In this document: positions 7,949-15,110 of the stretch, one piece after another
How the letters are laid out: every line of letters begins with the position of its first letter
How positions within the stretch are numbered: position 1 is the stretch's first letter
NCBI GenBank assembly: GCA_900757595.1
Contig: CAAEOL010000050.1
Location: forward strand, 1-16,664
Source: an uncultured Collinsella sp.
GTDB taxonomy: Bacteria; Actinomycetota; Coriobacteriia; Coriobacteriales; Coriobacteriaceae
Direction: 5' to 3'
Length of the DNA stretch: 16,664 nt
Program-made: the position numbers and the translations under genes
Notes under the pieces: model-generated
What the model saw: only the letters and a program-made list of their open reading frames with translations
Told to the model about the DNA's origin: nothing
The model's database searches: none

Positions 7949-8735
7949 TTTCCAGATGTGCATGCAGGCGCTCAGCATCGATATCGAGCGTCGTCTCGGC
8001 ATTGACCTGGGCCAAACGATAGCCCACAAAGTAGGGCGATACCACCCAACGTGGCAGCGCCTTGGCAATGGTCCGACCGCCCAAGTGATAGAAGAACAAG
8101 TTGTACGACTCCGCGCGACCGCCGTGGTGTTCGTGCAGGATATAGCGCAGGGCCACCTGAATCGCATCGGCAAACAGGTCCGCTTCGGCTTGGTCGCGGG
8201 CGTCGTCGCTGGCGGCGATTCCCTGTGGAGCCGAGACGTTGACCTCAAAGAATCCCATAATCGGCTCGGTTGAGATGTTGACCGAGATTCTCCCCCGCCG
8301 CCAAACATCGATGCCTTCAAAGTTGGCTAAGGTCAGCGAAGCATAGCCGTCTTCCTGCTCCAAACCCACAATCTGCATGTGTGGATGGACGAGGCTGCCG
8401 CCCGAAAGCGGGCCTTTGTTCTTGTACATGAGCACACTGCGGTACTGTTGGGAATCGATCATCTGCTGCCAACAGCCCAGGGCAAACCGCATCACATGAT
8501 GCAGCTCATCCGGTTCATAGGTCACCAGGTCGGCGTCGTGATTGGCCGACTCGATCAATACGGTCTGACGGGTGGCTCGCAAGGTCTTGAACTTATTCTC
8601 GAGCCAGATGCAGTCACCATCGCGCCGGATGATGTTGGCGAGCCCCTCCGTGTCGCAAAAGGGGCACGCGGTACCGGGGCGGCGGTTGTCGTCGGGCTTG
8701 CCGCTCGCCTGCTGAACGTCAAATACCAGCGCCAC
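7938..8735 (-). CDS. DUF4931-like / GalT-HIT superfamily protein
   Basis: This 265-residue protein looks related to galactose-1-phosphate uridylyltransferase and the HIT fold. CPFC at 24-27 matches the N-terminal zinc-binding pair of GalT-like proteins. GGSLVHPHMQ at 112-121 matches the GalT active-site pattern HPHxQ, with His119 at the position of the nucleotidylated histidine and Gln121 present. It is shorter than true GalT (about 350 aa), and no galK or galE is nearby, so a role in the Leloir pathway is not supported. It may be a nucleotidyl transferase or phosphorylase on an unknown substrate. The start is a GTG at 8735 with GGAGG eight bases upstream, inside the end of cutC; the cutC stop is only three bases away. 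The pair is almost certainly one transcriptional unit, probably translationally coupled. Confidence 0.75.
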   Translation of the reverse strand: MALVFDVQQASGKPDDNRRPGTACPFCDTEGLANIIRRDGDCIWLENKFKTLRATRQTVLIESANHDADLVTYEPDELHHVMRFALGCWQQMIDSQQYRSVLMYKNKGPLSGGSLVHPHMQIVGLEQEDGYASLTLANFEGIDVWRRGRISVNISTEPIMGFFEVNVSAPQGIAASDDARDQAEADLFADAIQVALRYILHEHHGGRAESYNLFFYHLGGRTIAKALPRWVVSPYFVGYRLAQVNAETTLDIDAERLHAHLETLA

Positions 8736-8738
8736 GGG

Positions 8739-9416
8739 TTATACCTCCAGTGGCACGATCTTGGTGCCATGGAGCTCGGAGACGCCTAGCGCCGCCGCGA
8801 CCGCGTCGCGATTTGCCGTAGTGATGCCGCCGCCGGGAAGGATGGTCAAACGATCGCCCGCATACTCGATTAAACGAGCCAGGTTTTCGAAGTTGTCCTC
8901 GATCGACGTACCGGCCGCACCGCCATGCGTGAGGATGCGCGTAACGCCGCAGTCAGCGAGCGTATCAATGGCGTCGAGCTGAGCCTCAGGCGAGAGCTGA
9001 TCAAACGCCATGTGGAAAGTGATGTCGATGGGCTCGCGTTTGCACTCCTCGGTCGCGCAGCCCGTAGCCATAACGAGGGCGCCGAGCGTAAGCTCGTCGA
9101 GCGCCCAGCCGCCGGCACAGGGCTTGCAGCAGCCAAAGACCAGGCCGTCAACGCCGGCACTCACAGCAAGGCCCAGGTCCATCTCCATCATGCGCAGCTC
9201 GTCCTGGTTGTAATGAAAGTCGCCACCACGCGGACGAATCATGCACATCACTCGCGCGTCATGATCGTGAGCGTAGCTGACTGTAGCGCTAATAACGCCG
9301 GCGGAAGGCGTGGTGCCACCGACGGCGAGGTTGTCACACAGCTCAATGCGCCCCGCACCGGCCTCGATGGCCGCCGGCACTCGCTCAAAGTTCTCGGCAC
9401 AAAACTCGTACAGCAT
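8739..9416 (-). CDS. cutC: CutC family protein
   Basis: This is a 225-residue TIM-barrel protein of the CutC family, historically tied to copper homeostasis although the biochemical role is unsettled. Family motifs are clear: ELCDNLAVGGTTPS (25-38), IRPRGGDF (60-67), TFHMAFD (133-139), RILTHGG (160-166), ILPGGGIT (192-199) and ELHGTKIV (214-221). The stretch at about 95-126 is unusual, with Cys at 96, 97, 100, 120 and 125 where better-known relatives have a short loop. The start is the ATG at 9416, preceded by GGGGG at normal spacing. A longer frame to 9473 would add residues unlike the family and run into a repeat element. It is the first gene of a two-gene operon with the DUF4931 gene. Confidence 0.9.
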   Translation of the reverse strand: MLYEFCAENFERVPAAIEAGAGRIELCDNLAVGGTTPSAGVISATVSYAHDHDARVMCMIRPRGGDFHYNQDELRMMEMDLGLAVSAGVDGLVFGCCKPCAGGWALDELTLGALVMATGCATEECKREPIDITFHMAFDQLSPEAQLDAIDTLADCGVTRILTHGGAAGTSIEDNFENLARLIEYAGDRLTILPGGGITTANRDAVAAALGVSELHGTKIVPLEV

Positions 9417-9448
9417 AGATAGGCCCCCAAAGACAGCAGATGTTTTCC

Positions 9449-9542
9449 GACGGGCATTGTCACACATCCCCATGAAGTTGCGGTGGAATAGGGACTGTTT
9501 TGGCCTCTGGAGCCTTCATTTAGTCCCTATTTCACCGCAACT
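9449..9542 (+). repeat. palindromic intergenic repeat, copy 1
   Basis: The core at 9476-9542 is an inverted repeat: a 21-nt left arm (9476-9496) pairs with 9522-9542 across a 25-nt loop. The only mispair is G opposite T, which is a G-U wobble in plus-strand RNA. The whole 94-nt unit recurs at 11357-11450 with about 83 of 94 positions identical by hand alignment; both arms are identical and the loop matches 20 of 25. This copy lies between the cutC start and the next plus-strand gene. It could be a small non-autonomous mobile element or a dispersed structured-RNA repeat. No transposase is present in the window. Confidence 0.8.
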
Positions 9543-9596
9543 CAGAATGATCTCTTGGGAACGGCGCGACTGGCCGAAAAATGTTGCCGATGGTGA

Positions 9597-9610
9597 ATGT
9601 TGCGCAACAT
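9597..9610. promoter_or_regulatory. 14-bp perfect palindrome, operator candidate
   Basis: ATGTTGCGCAACAT is a perfect 14-bp palindrome 62 bp upstream of the start codon of the propeller-like gene. A further ATGTTGC half site lies at 9581-9587, 16 bp away in the same orientation. Size and position fit a dimeric regulator site overlapping the promoter, but no cognate regulator is visible and I cannot place the -35 and -10. Confidence 0.4.
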
Positions 9611-9672
9611 GGTTCGCAAATCTTGGTCAACCATGGCAGTATCGACATTCGTATCTAGAGGAAAGGATTGCC

Positions 9673-11265
9673 ATGTTTAAGAGCATCCAAAAGAGCGGAA
9701 GGATCGCAGCAGTCGCCATCGGCCTGATCGCGGCCTTGTCTCCGCTTGCAGCCCCTCCTGCAGCATTAGCCGGCGGTAGCGTACCGACGCCTGAACTTGA
9801 GAAGTCGTACAGCTTTAAGGTCAGCAGCGATAACTCGTATGTCAGCACGAGCGACGATTCAAAGTTCGGCTATTTATACGATTACGATGAGGATGACGGT
9901 TACAACTTAAAGAGCATAACCCTCATCAATTTTAAAGACGGCAGTGCAAGCCCAGTTGCCATCCCGGACAAAAGCCTTGGATCAGTATGCCCCACATCCA
10001 GCAATCAGCTCTACTGGCAAGACGGCAATAATTTGGTCGTATTCTCTCCAGAAAATCATTCCCAAACAGCCCATCCCATCACTTCGGCCAAATATGCCTA
10101 CACCAGTACAACCGTCTCTTACGACGGCAATAGAGCAGCCGTGGAACACTATGACAATGAATCTGAGCTTAAAAAAATCGAGATCTATGACCTTAAGTCT
10201 GACAAGTTAATTCAAACATATCAATCGGATAAAGATGACTCTTATTGCTACTACTCAAACGATATGAGCCGTCTCTATTTCTTGCCATACGATACTGAGA
10301 AAGGCATTGTTTCTCTTAGGGTTTTCAATTGCGATACAGGGTCAACGGAATTGAAAACAGTTAACGTAAAGAAAGACGATAGGTCTTCGGACATCGACTA
10401 TATTGTCACCAGCTTGAATTCCGACGATATTTATCTTCAGAGCGACACTACACTAATAAAAGCAGACCGTGACGGAAACATGAGCGTTCTATTTAACGAT
10501 GACGACCACGCTCCTGAATGGCCTTATTCATACCCGTCGGCAGAGCTTTATGTTCTCTATACAAAGAAGGGGTCGAACGATCTTTTTGAAGAGGATGACG
10601 GGGATTACTATTTAAATGAAGAGGATGCGAATCTTAGTGTTTATGACCTGAGAAGCGACAAGATCATCAGCTCAATTGCATATCCCTTTGGCGATGGATA
10701 TCTCAGCGATGTATCGCATGACGGCAGCATTCTGCTCGGAAAATACTCAGACGATGACAAGTCCTCAATGTGCCTAGTTGATGCAAAAACTGGAGCCAAG
10801 AGCGAGTTTGACTCTCATTGGTGCAGCCTTTCGTTCATGAATGGCGATCGCAAGATTTTGACAACCTATTTCGACGATGATGACTCCTCAATACTTCACG
10901 TGAACCTCTACAAGTCCAACATCCCCCATTCGCTGCCCGAGGATGTTCTCTATTTTGTCCAGACTCACCTGCCGTTTGTTATTGGCGGTGGCGTGGCGAT
11001 CACCCTCATCATCGGTGGCGCGATCGTTATCCTTTGCATCCGCAAGAAGCGCACGAAAGCCACGAACGGCGCAGTAGCCGCAGCGCCTAAACCTCAGCGC
11101 AAGCAGCGCCGTCGCCAGAAGCGCGCCCAGCAGATCGCCGTAGCGCCCACAGCACCGGCCTTGCAAGCAGCTCCGGCCGAACCCGCCCGCTTCTGCCGTC
11201 ACTGCGGAACCCCGCTCGTACCCGAAGCCCAGTTCTGCCCCACATGCGGACAAAAGGTAGACTAG
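9673..11265 (+). CDS. secreted propeller-like membrane protein with cytoplasmic zinc ribbon
   Basis: The 530-residue product starts at the ATG at 9673, behind GAGGAAAGG. A longer upstream frame would run through the repeat and is rejected. Residues 1-33 form a signal peptide ending ALA. Residues about 40-425 are rich in Asp, Ser and Tyr, with recurring units such as IYDLKSDKLIQTY (171-183), VYDLRSDKIISS (323-334) and LVDAKTGAKSEF (368-379), which suggest a WD40/YncE-like beta-propeller of about six or seven blades. A transmembrane helix follows at about 435-456, then a very basic linker (457-485), an Ala/Pro-rich segment, and a C-terminal zinc ribbon with Cys508, Cys511, Cys522 and Cys525. 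The implied topology is outside propeller, inside zinc ribbon. I do not recognise a named family; sensing or wall anchoring is speculation. The ectodomain is much more AT-rich than its surroundings. Confidence 0.85.
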   Translation: MFKSIQKSGRIAAVAIGLIAALSPLAAPPAALAGGSVPTPELEKSYSFKVSSDNSYVSTSDDSKFGYLYDYDEDDGYNLKSITLINFKDGSASPVAIPDKSLGSVCPTSSNQLYWQDGNNLVVFSPENHSQTAHPITSAKYAYTSTTVSYDGNRAAVEHYDNESELKKIEIYDLKSDKLIQTYQSDKDDSYCYYSNDMSRLYFLPYDTEKGIVSLRVFNCDTGSTELKTVNVKKDDRSSDIDYIVTSLNSDDIYLQSDTTLIKADRDGNMSVLFNDDDHAPEWPYSYPSAELYVLYTKKGSNDLFEEDDGDYYLNEEDANLSVYDLRSDKIISSIAYPFGDGYLSDVSHDGSILLGKYSDDDKSSMCLVDAKTGAKSEFDSHWCSLSFMNGDRKILTTYFDDDDSSILHVNLYKSNIPHSLPEDVLYFVQTHLPFVIGGGVAITLIIGGAIVILCIRKKRTKATNGAVAAAPKPQRKQRRRQKRAQQIAVAPTAPALQAAPAEPARFCRHCGTPLVPEAQFCPTCGQKVD

Positions 11266-11291
11266 CGAACAAAACCTAATAGATCCCAACC

Positions 11292-11331
11292 ACCAAGGCC
11301 CCGTTCCGAAACACTCCAGAACGGGGCCTTG
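11292..11331 (+). terminator. strong hairpin downstream of the propeller-like gene
   Basis: A perfect 14-bp stem pairs 11292-11305 with 11318-11331 around a 12-base loop, starting 26 bp after the stop codon. The sequence after it (CTTGGTG) has no T-tract, so it is an atypical intrinsic terminator or a 3'-end stabilising stem. Confidence 0.6.
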
Positions 11332-11356
11332 GCTTGGTGCAGGGGTGCTAATTTGG

Positions 11357-11450
11357 GACGGTCATCGTCGCACGCCCCAATGAAGTTGCGGTGGAATAGG
11401 GACTGTTTTGGCGTCTGGAACCCCCAATTAGTCCCTATTTCACCGCAACT
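11357..11450 (+). repeat. palindromic intergenic repeat, copy 2
   Basis: This is the second copy of the element at 9449-9542, in the same orientation. The arms at 11384-11404 and 11430-11450 are identical to those of copy 1, including the single G opposite T. The loop differs at 5 of 25 positions and the 27-nt upstream flank at 6 of 27. It is wedged between the terminator of the propeller-like gene and the terminator of the liv operon, so it is clear of coding sequence. Confidence 0.8.
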
Positions 11451-11451
11451 T

Positions 11452-11489
11452 AAAAAAGGGGCGCTGACCGGGATAGTCAGCGCCCCTTT
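11452..11489 (-). terminator. rho-independent terminator of the liv operon
   Basis: An 11-bp perfect stem pairs 11458-11468 with 11476-11486 around a seven-base loop. On the minus strand it is followed by six Ts (11457-11452), which is a textbook intrinsic terminator 10 bp after the livF stop. The TTT on the other side would also give weak plus-strand function. Confidence 0.9.
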
Positions 11490-11499
11490 GTTGAATGGA

Positions 11500-12213
11500 T
11501 TAACCACCAAGATAGGCTTTGCGGACGTTATCGTCGTGCAGGAGTTCTTGGCCCGTGCCGGTCATGGTGATCTTGCCGGTCTCGAGCACGTAGCCGCGCG
11601 TGGCGATCGAGAGCGCCATCTGCGCGTTCTGCTCAACCAGAAGCACCGTGGTGCCGGCCTTGTGCAGGTCCTCGACAATCTGGAAGATCTGCTCAATCAG
11701 AATCGGCGCCAGACCCATGGAGGGCTCATCGAGCATAAGCAGCTTGGGGTTACTCATAAGGGCGCGGCCCATAACGAGCATCTGCTGCTCGCCGCCCGAA
11801 AGGGTGCCGGCGACCTGGCGACGGCGCTCCTTCAGGCGCGGGAACTGCTCGTAAACGCGCTCAAGGCCCGGAGCAACCGTGGACTTGGGCTGCGTGTAGG
11901 CGCCCATCTCCAGGTTCTCCTCGACCGTCATCTGCAAAAAGGCGCGACGGCCCTCGGGGACCTGAGCCAGGCCCTTACCAACCAGCTTGTCGGCAGGCGT
12001 ATGGGTAATGTCCTCGCCCATAAACTTGATGGAGCCGGTCTTGGAACGCAGCAGGCCCGAGACAGTCTTGAGCGTTGTGGACTTGCCGGCACCGTTCGCA
12101 CCAATCAGAGCCACGATCTCGCCCTCGTTAACGTTAAAGGAGATGTCCTTGATGGCGTGGATGGCGCCGTACCAGACATTGATGTTGTAGACGGAAAGCA
12201 TCGGCTCTGCCAT
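11500..12213 (-). CDS. livF: branched-chain amino acid ABC transporter ATPase LivF
   Basis: This 237-residue ATP-binding subunit powers the importer. Walker A is GANGAGKST (38-46), the ABC signature is LSGGE (138-142) and Walker B ends LDEPSMGLAP (161-170). The segment LLVEQN (191-196) carries Gln where most ABC ATPases have the switch histidine, which is normal for LivF. The length matches the family. The ATG at 12213 directly abuts the livG stop and has an AAGGGGGAG ribosome site within the end of livG, implying tight coupling. As the last gene of the operon it is followed by a strong terminator. The transported amino acid cannot be read from the ATPase. Confidence 0.96.
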   Translation of the reverse strand: MAEPMLSVYNINVWYGAIHAIKDISFNVNEGEIVALIGANGAGKSTTLKTVSGLLRSKTGSIKFMGEDITHTPADKLVGKGLAQVPEGRRAFLQMTVEENLEMGAYTQPKSTVAPGLERVYEQFPRLKERRRQVAGTLSGGEQQMLVMGRALMSNPKLLMLDEPSMGLAPILIEQIFQIVEDLHKAGTTVLLVEQNAQMALSIATRGYVLETGKITMTGTGQELLHDDNVRKAYLGG

Positions 12214-13074
12214 TTAGTTCTCCCCCTTATCCTGCTTGCCCAGATACGCCTCGATAACGGCATCGTTGTTCTGGATCTCCTCTGCCGTGCCCTTGGCGAT
12301 GACCTTGCCAAAGTTGAGCACGCAGATGCCCTCGCAAATATTCATGACGAGCGACATGTCGTGCTCGATAAGCATAATGGCGATGCCGAAGGTGTCGCGA
12401 ATCTTGACGATGTTCTCCATGAGCTCCGCGGTCTCGGACGGGTTCATGCCGGCGGCAGGCTCGTCGAGCAGCAGCAGCTTGGGGTTGGTGGCAAGCGCGC
12501 GGACAATTTCTAGACGACGCTGGGCGCCGTAAGGCAGCGATCCGGCCTGCTCGTTTGCCAGATGCTCCATATCAAAGATGGACAGCAGCTCCATGGCGCG
12601 CTCGTGGGCGGCCTTCTCGTGCTTCCAATACGTCGGCAGGCGCAGCACGCCCTCAAAACCGGAGTAGCGCTCCTGGTTGTGCAGGCCAACCTTAACGTTG
12701 TCCTCCACCGTCATGGTGTTGAACAGGCGAATGTTCTGGAACGTACGGGCAATACCCATGCGGTTGACCTGGTAGACCGACTTGCCCGAGGTGTCCTCGC
12801 CGTCGAGCAGGATGGTGCCGTGCGTAGGCTGGTACACCTTGGTAAGCAGGTTGAAGACCGTGGTCTTACCGGCACCGTTGGGGCCGATCAGACCGGCGAT
12901 CTCAGTCTTGCCGATGGTCAGGCTAAAGTCGTCGACTGCCTTAAGGCCACCGAACTCAATGCCCAGGTGGATGCACTCGAGTGCCGGGCGTTCGCCCAGG
13001 TCGCGGTCGGGAACGATGGCGCCAGAAGGATACGGGACCATCTTGCCCTTGTTGAACTCAAATTTACTGGGCAT
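12214..13074 (-). CDS. livG: branched-chain amino acid ABC transporter ATPase LivG
   Basis: This is the second ATPase of the importer, 286 residues from the ATG at 13074. Walker A is GPNGAGKTT (64-72), the degenerate signature PYGAQ (181-185) replaces LSGGQ as is usual in LivG, Walker B is LLLDEP (201-206), and the switch histidine is present in LIEHD (235-239). About 30 residues precede the first ABC strand, somewhat longer than the E. coli homologue. The chosen start has AAGGAGG at good spacing and overlaps the livM end by 11 bp. A longer frame to 13101 lacks family resemblance. It pairs with LivF on the cytoplasmic face of LivH-LivM. Confidence 0.95.
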   Translation of the reverse strand: MPSKFEFNKGKMVPYPSGAIVPDRDLGERPALECIHLGIEFGGLKAVDDFSLTIGKTEIAGLIGPNGAGKTTVFNLLTKVYQPTHGTILLDGEDTSGKSVYQVNRMGIARTFQNIRLFNTMTVEDNVKVGLHNQERYSGFEGVLRLPTYWKHEKAAHERAMELLSIFDMEHLANEQAGSLPYGAQRRLEIVRALATNPKLLLLDEPAAGMNPSETAELMENIVKIRDTFGIAIMLIEHDMSLVMNICEGICVLNFGKVIAKGTAEEIQNNDAVIEAYLGKQDKGEN

Positions 13075-14152
13075 CGGCTGCCACCTCCTTCTTGGAAGCA
13101 AAGCGGTCCTTAATGCGTGCGAAGAACGCCTTGAGCTGCGGGTTGTTAGTAAAGACCATGACCAGAATCAACACGATGGCGTAGATGAGCATGCGGTAGT
13201 CCGAGAACTGACGGAGCAGCTCGGGGAGCACCGTGAGCAGCGCAGCGGCGATGACGGAGCCGCGCATGTTGCCCAGGCCGCCCAGGACCACGAACACCAG
13301 AATGAGGATGGACGTATTGAAGTCGAACTTAGTAGCGGAAAGCTGCGAGAAGTTACCGCCGAACAGAGCTCCGGCAGCACCGGCAAGGGCAGCGGAAACC
13401 ACGAAGGCAATCATGCGGTACTGGGTGACGGAGATGCCCACAGACTCGGCAGCGATCTTGTTGTCGCGCACGGCAATAATGGCACGACCGGTACGGCTGC
13501 GAACCAGGTTGAGCACAATCACGAGCGCGACCATAACCAGGATTGCGCCGGCAAGGAAGGTCGAATAGGTCGACACGCCCGATGCGCCCTGGGCGCCCTT
13601 GATGATGGCGGTACCGTCCTCGAGCAGGTGCAGATCGTCGATCGTGGAGTTACCCGTGATGTTAAAGATCACATGCAGGCCGCGGGAGTCGACGCCCACG
13701 ATAAGGCAGGTGACGATCTCTTTGATGATCTCGCCAAAAGCCAGGGTCACGATGGCCAGATAGTCGCCGCTCAGGCGCAGGACCGGGATACCGATCAAGA
13801 AGCCCAAGATGGCAGCGGCGATAGCGCCGACCACAATGCTGATGACAAGACGTATTGGGTCGGATGGAACGGCGCTCTCGAGGGCGACGGCGGTAACGAT
13901 GCCCGTATAGGCGCCAACGCTCATAAAGCCCGCGTGGCCCAGCGACAAGTCGCCCGCAATACCGACGACGAGGTTGAGCGAGATGGCCATAACGATGTAG
14001 GCCGTGATGGGAACCAGCTGACCGGCGATCATGCGCGGGATCATATGGTTGGACTGCATAAAGAACACGATGGCGAATGCCACGATGCACATGGCGTACG
14101 TGACAAAGTCGTGACGCGTCTGCTTGTCTTTAAGGAACTTCATAACGCTCAC
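13064..14152 (-). CDS. livM: branched-chain amino acid ABC permease LivM
   Basis: This 362-residue permease subunit has multiple transmembrane helices throughout. LRLSGDYLAIVTLAFGEI is the conserved cytoplasmic loop that contacts the ATPases in LivM proteins. The C-terminal tail is basic. The start is a GTG at 14152 immediately after the livH stop, with GAGAAGG about five bases upstream; an ATG nine bases further in (14143) is an alternative that removes three residues. It forms a heterodimeric channel with LivH. Confidence 0.94.
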   Translation of the reverse strand: MSVMKFLKDKQTRHDFVTYAMCIVAFAIVFFMQSNHMIPRMIAGQLVPITAYIVMAISLNLVVGIAGDLSLGHAGFMSVGAYTGIVTAVALESAVPSDPIRLVISIVVGAIAAAILGFLIGIPVLRLSGDYLAIVTLAFGEIIKEIVTCLIVGVDSRGLHVIFNITGNSTIDDLHLLEDGTAIIKGAQGASGVSTYSTFLAGAILVMVALVIVLNLVRSRTGRAIIAVRDNKIAAESVGISVTQYRMIAFVVSAALAGAAGALFGGNFSQLSATKFDFNTSILILVFVVLGGLGNMRGSVIAAALLTVLPELLRQFSDYRMLIYAIVLILVMVFTNNPQLKAFFARIKDRFASKKEVAADAQ

Positions 14153-15034
14153 CTACACCTTCTCGGGAACGTACTTGCCCAAGAGGCCGGCAGGCTTGAC
14201 GAGCAGGACAATGATCAGAACACCAAAGACGATGGAGTTGGCAAGGCTCGTGGAAATGTAGGCCTGCGCCATCGCCTCAATGATGCCGATGAGAATGCCA
14301 CCGACAAAGGCGCCGGGGATGGAGCCGATGCCACCGAAGACGGCGGCGTCGAAGGCCTTGATGCCAGGCATGGCGCCCGTGGTGGGCTGCAACACCGGCG
14401 AGTAGGAGCACAGGAGCACGCCGGCGATGGCGGCAAGGGCAGAGCCGATGGCGAACGTCATCGAGATGGTGCGGTTGACGTTGATGCCCATGAGCTGAGC
14501 GGCGGCCTTGTCCTCGGACACAGCGCGCATGGCCTTGCCCATCTTGGTCTTACCTGTAAAGAACATCAGGCCGGCCATGATAACCAGGCAGGCGACGATG
14601 GTGACGAGCGAGACGGCGCTTACGTTAAACTTGGCCAAGAACTCCGGCACCGGGAAGGTGACGAGCGAAGTGAAGTTCTTGGGCGTGGCGCCCCACAGAA
14701 GCTGCGCGGCGTTCTGCAGGAAGTAAGACACGCCGATAGCCGTGATCAGAACGGCCAGCGGGCCTGCTTGGCGCAGCGGCTTATAGGCCAGACCCTCAAT
14801 GAGGACACCGAGAACCGTGCAGACCACACAAGAGAGAACTACAGATGCCCAGCCCGGGAGGCCGAGATACGACGTGGCGCAGAACGAGACATAGGCACCG
14901 ACCATGATGACATCGCCGTGAGCGAAGTTGAGCATCTTGGCGATACCGTAGACCATGGTGTAGCCCAACGCGATGATGGCATAGACGCTGCCCATGGATA
15001 GGCCGTTGACCAGGTATTGGATAAAGACCGTCAT
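14153..15034 (-). CDS. livH: branched-chain amino acid ABC permease LivH
   Basis: This 293-residue permease begins MTVFIQYLVNGL, the typical LivH opening, at the ATG at 15034 with AAAGGGGG nine bases upstream. The longer frame to 15127 would cross two intergenic hairpins and adds residues unlike the family, so it is rejected. NFAHGDVIMVGAY (about 36-48) is a family hallmark, and about eight transmembrane helices follow. It is separated from the binding-protein gene by 139 bp, the only real gap in this operon, and that gap contains two hairpins. Its end abuts livM. Confidence 0.94.
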   Translation of the reverse strand: MTVFIQYLVNGLSMGSVYAIIALGYTMVYGIAKMLNFAHGDVIMVGAYVSFCATSYLGLPGWASVVLSCVVCTVLGVLIEGLAYKPLRQAGPLAVLITAIGVSYFLQNAAQLLWGATPKNFTSLVTFPVPEFLAKFNVSAVSLVTIVACLVIMAGLMFFTGKTKMGKAMRAVSEDKAAAQLMGINVNRTISMTFAIGSALAAIAGVLLCSYSPVLQPTTGAMPGIKAFDAAVFGGIGSIPGAFVGGILIGIIEAMAQAYISTSLANSIVFGVLIIVLLVKPAGLLGKYVPEKV

Positions 15035-15080
15035 GTTCCACATCCCCCTTTCGAATAGGTTTCCAGTTAATGTATGAAAC

Positions 15081-15100
15081 AGGGACGTTACATCGTCCCT
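15081..15100 (-). promoter_or_regulatory. 7-bp hairpin upstream of livH
   Basis: AGGGACG (15081-15087) pairs perfectly with CGTCCCT (15094-15100). On the minus strand it is followed by GTTTCAT, too weak a T-tract for strong termination. Together with the larger hairpin at 15111-15142 it sits between the binding-protein gene and livH, so it may be a leaky terminator or an RNA processing point. Confidence 0.5.
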
Positions 15101-15110
15101 AGATACCAAG

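Noticed and set aside
9310..9672. Upstream in-frame extension of the propeller-like protein
   Set aside because: It would run antisense through cutC and across the repeat element, burying the signal peptide internally. The ATG at 9673 has a good ribosome site and a proper signal peptide.
11329..12513. 394-codon plus-strand frame starting in repeat copy 2
   Set aside because: It begins in the repeat, reads through the liv terminator and is antisense to livF and livG. Its resemblance to the copy 1 frame only reflects the shared repeat.
12782..15001. 739-codon open frame on the plus strand antisense to the permease genes
   Set aside because: It is an antisense shadow of livG, livM and livH in high-GC sequence. 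Its product is dominated by His, Asp, Gly and Glu with no domain pattern, and the minus-strand genes carry all family motifs.
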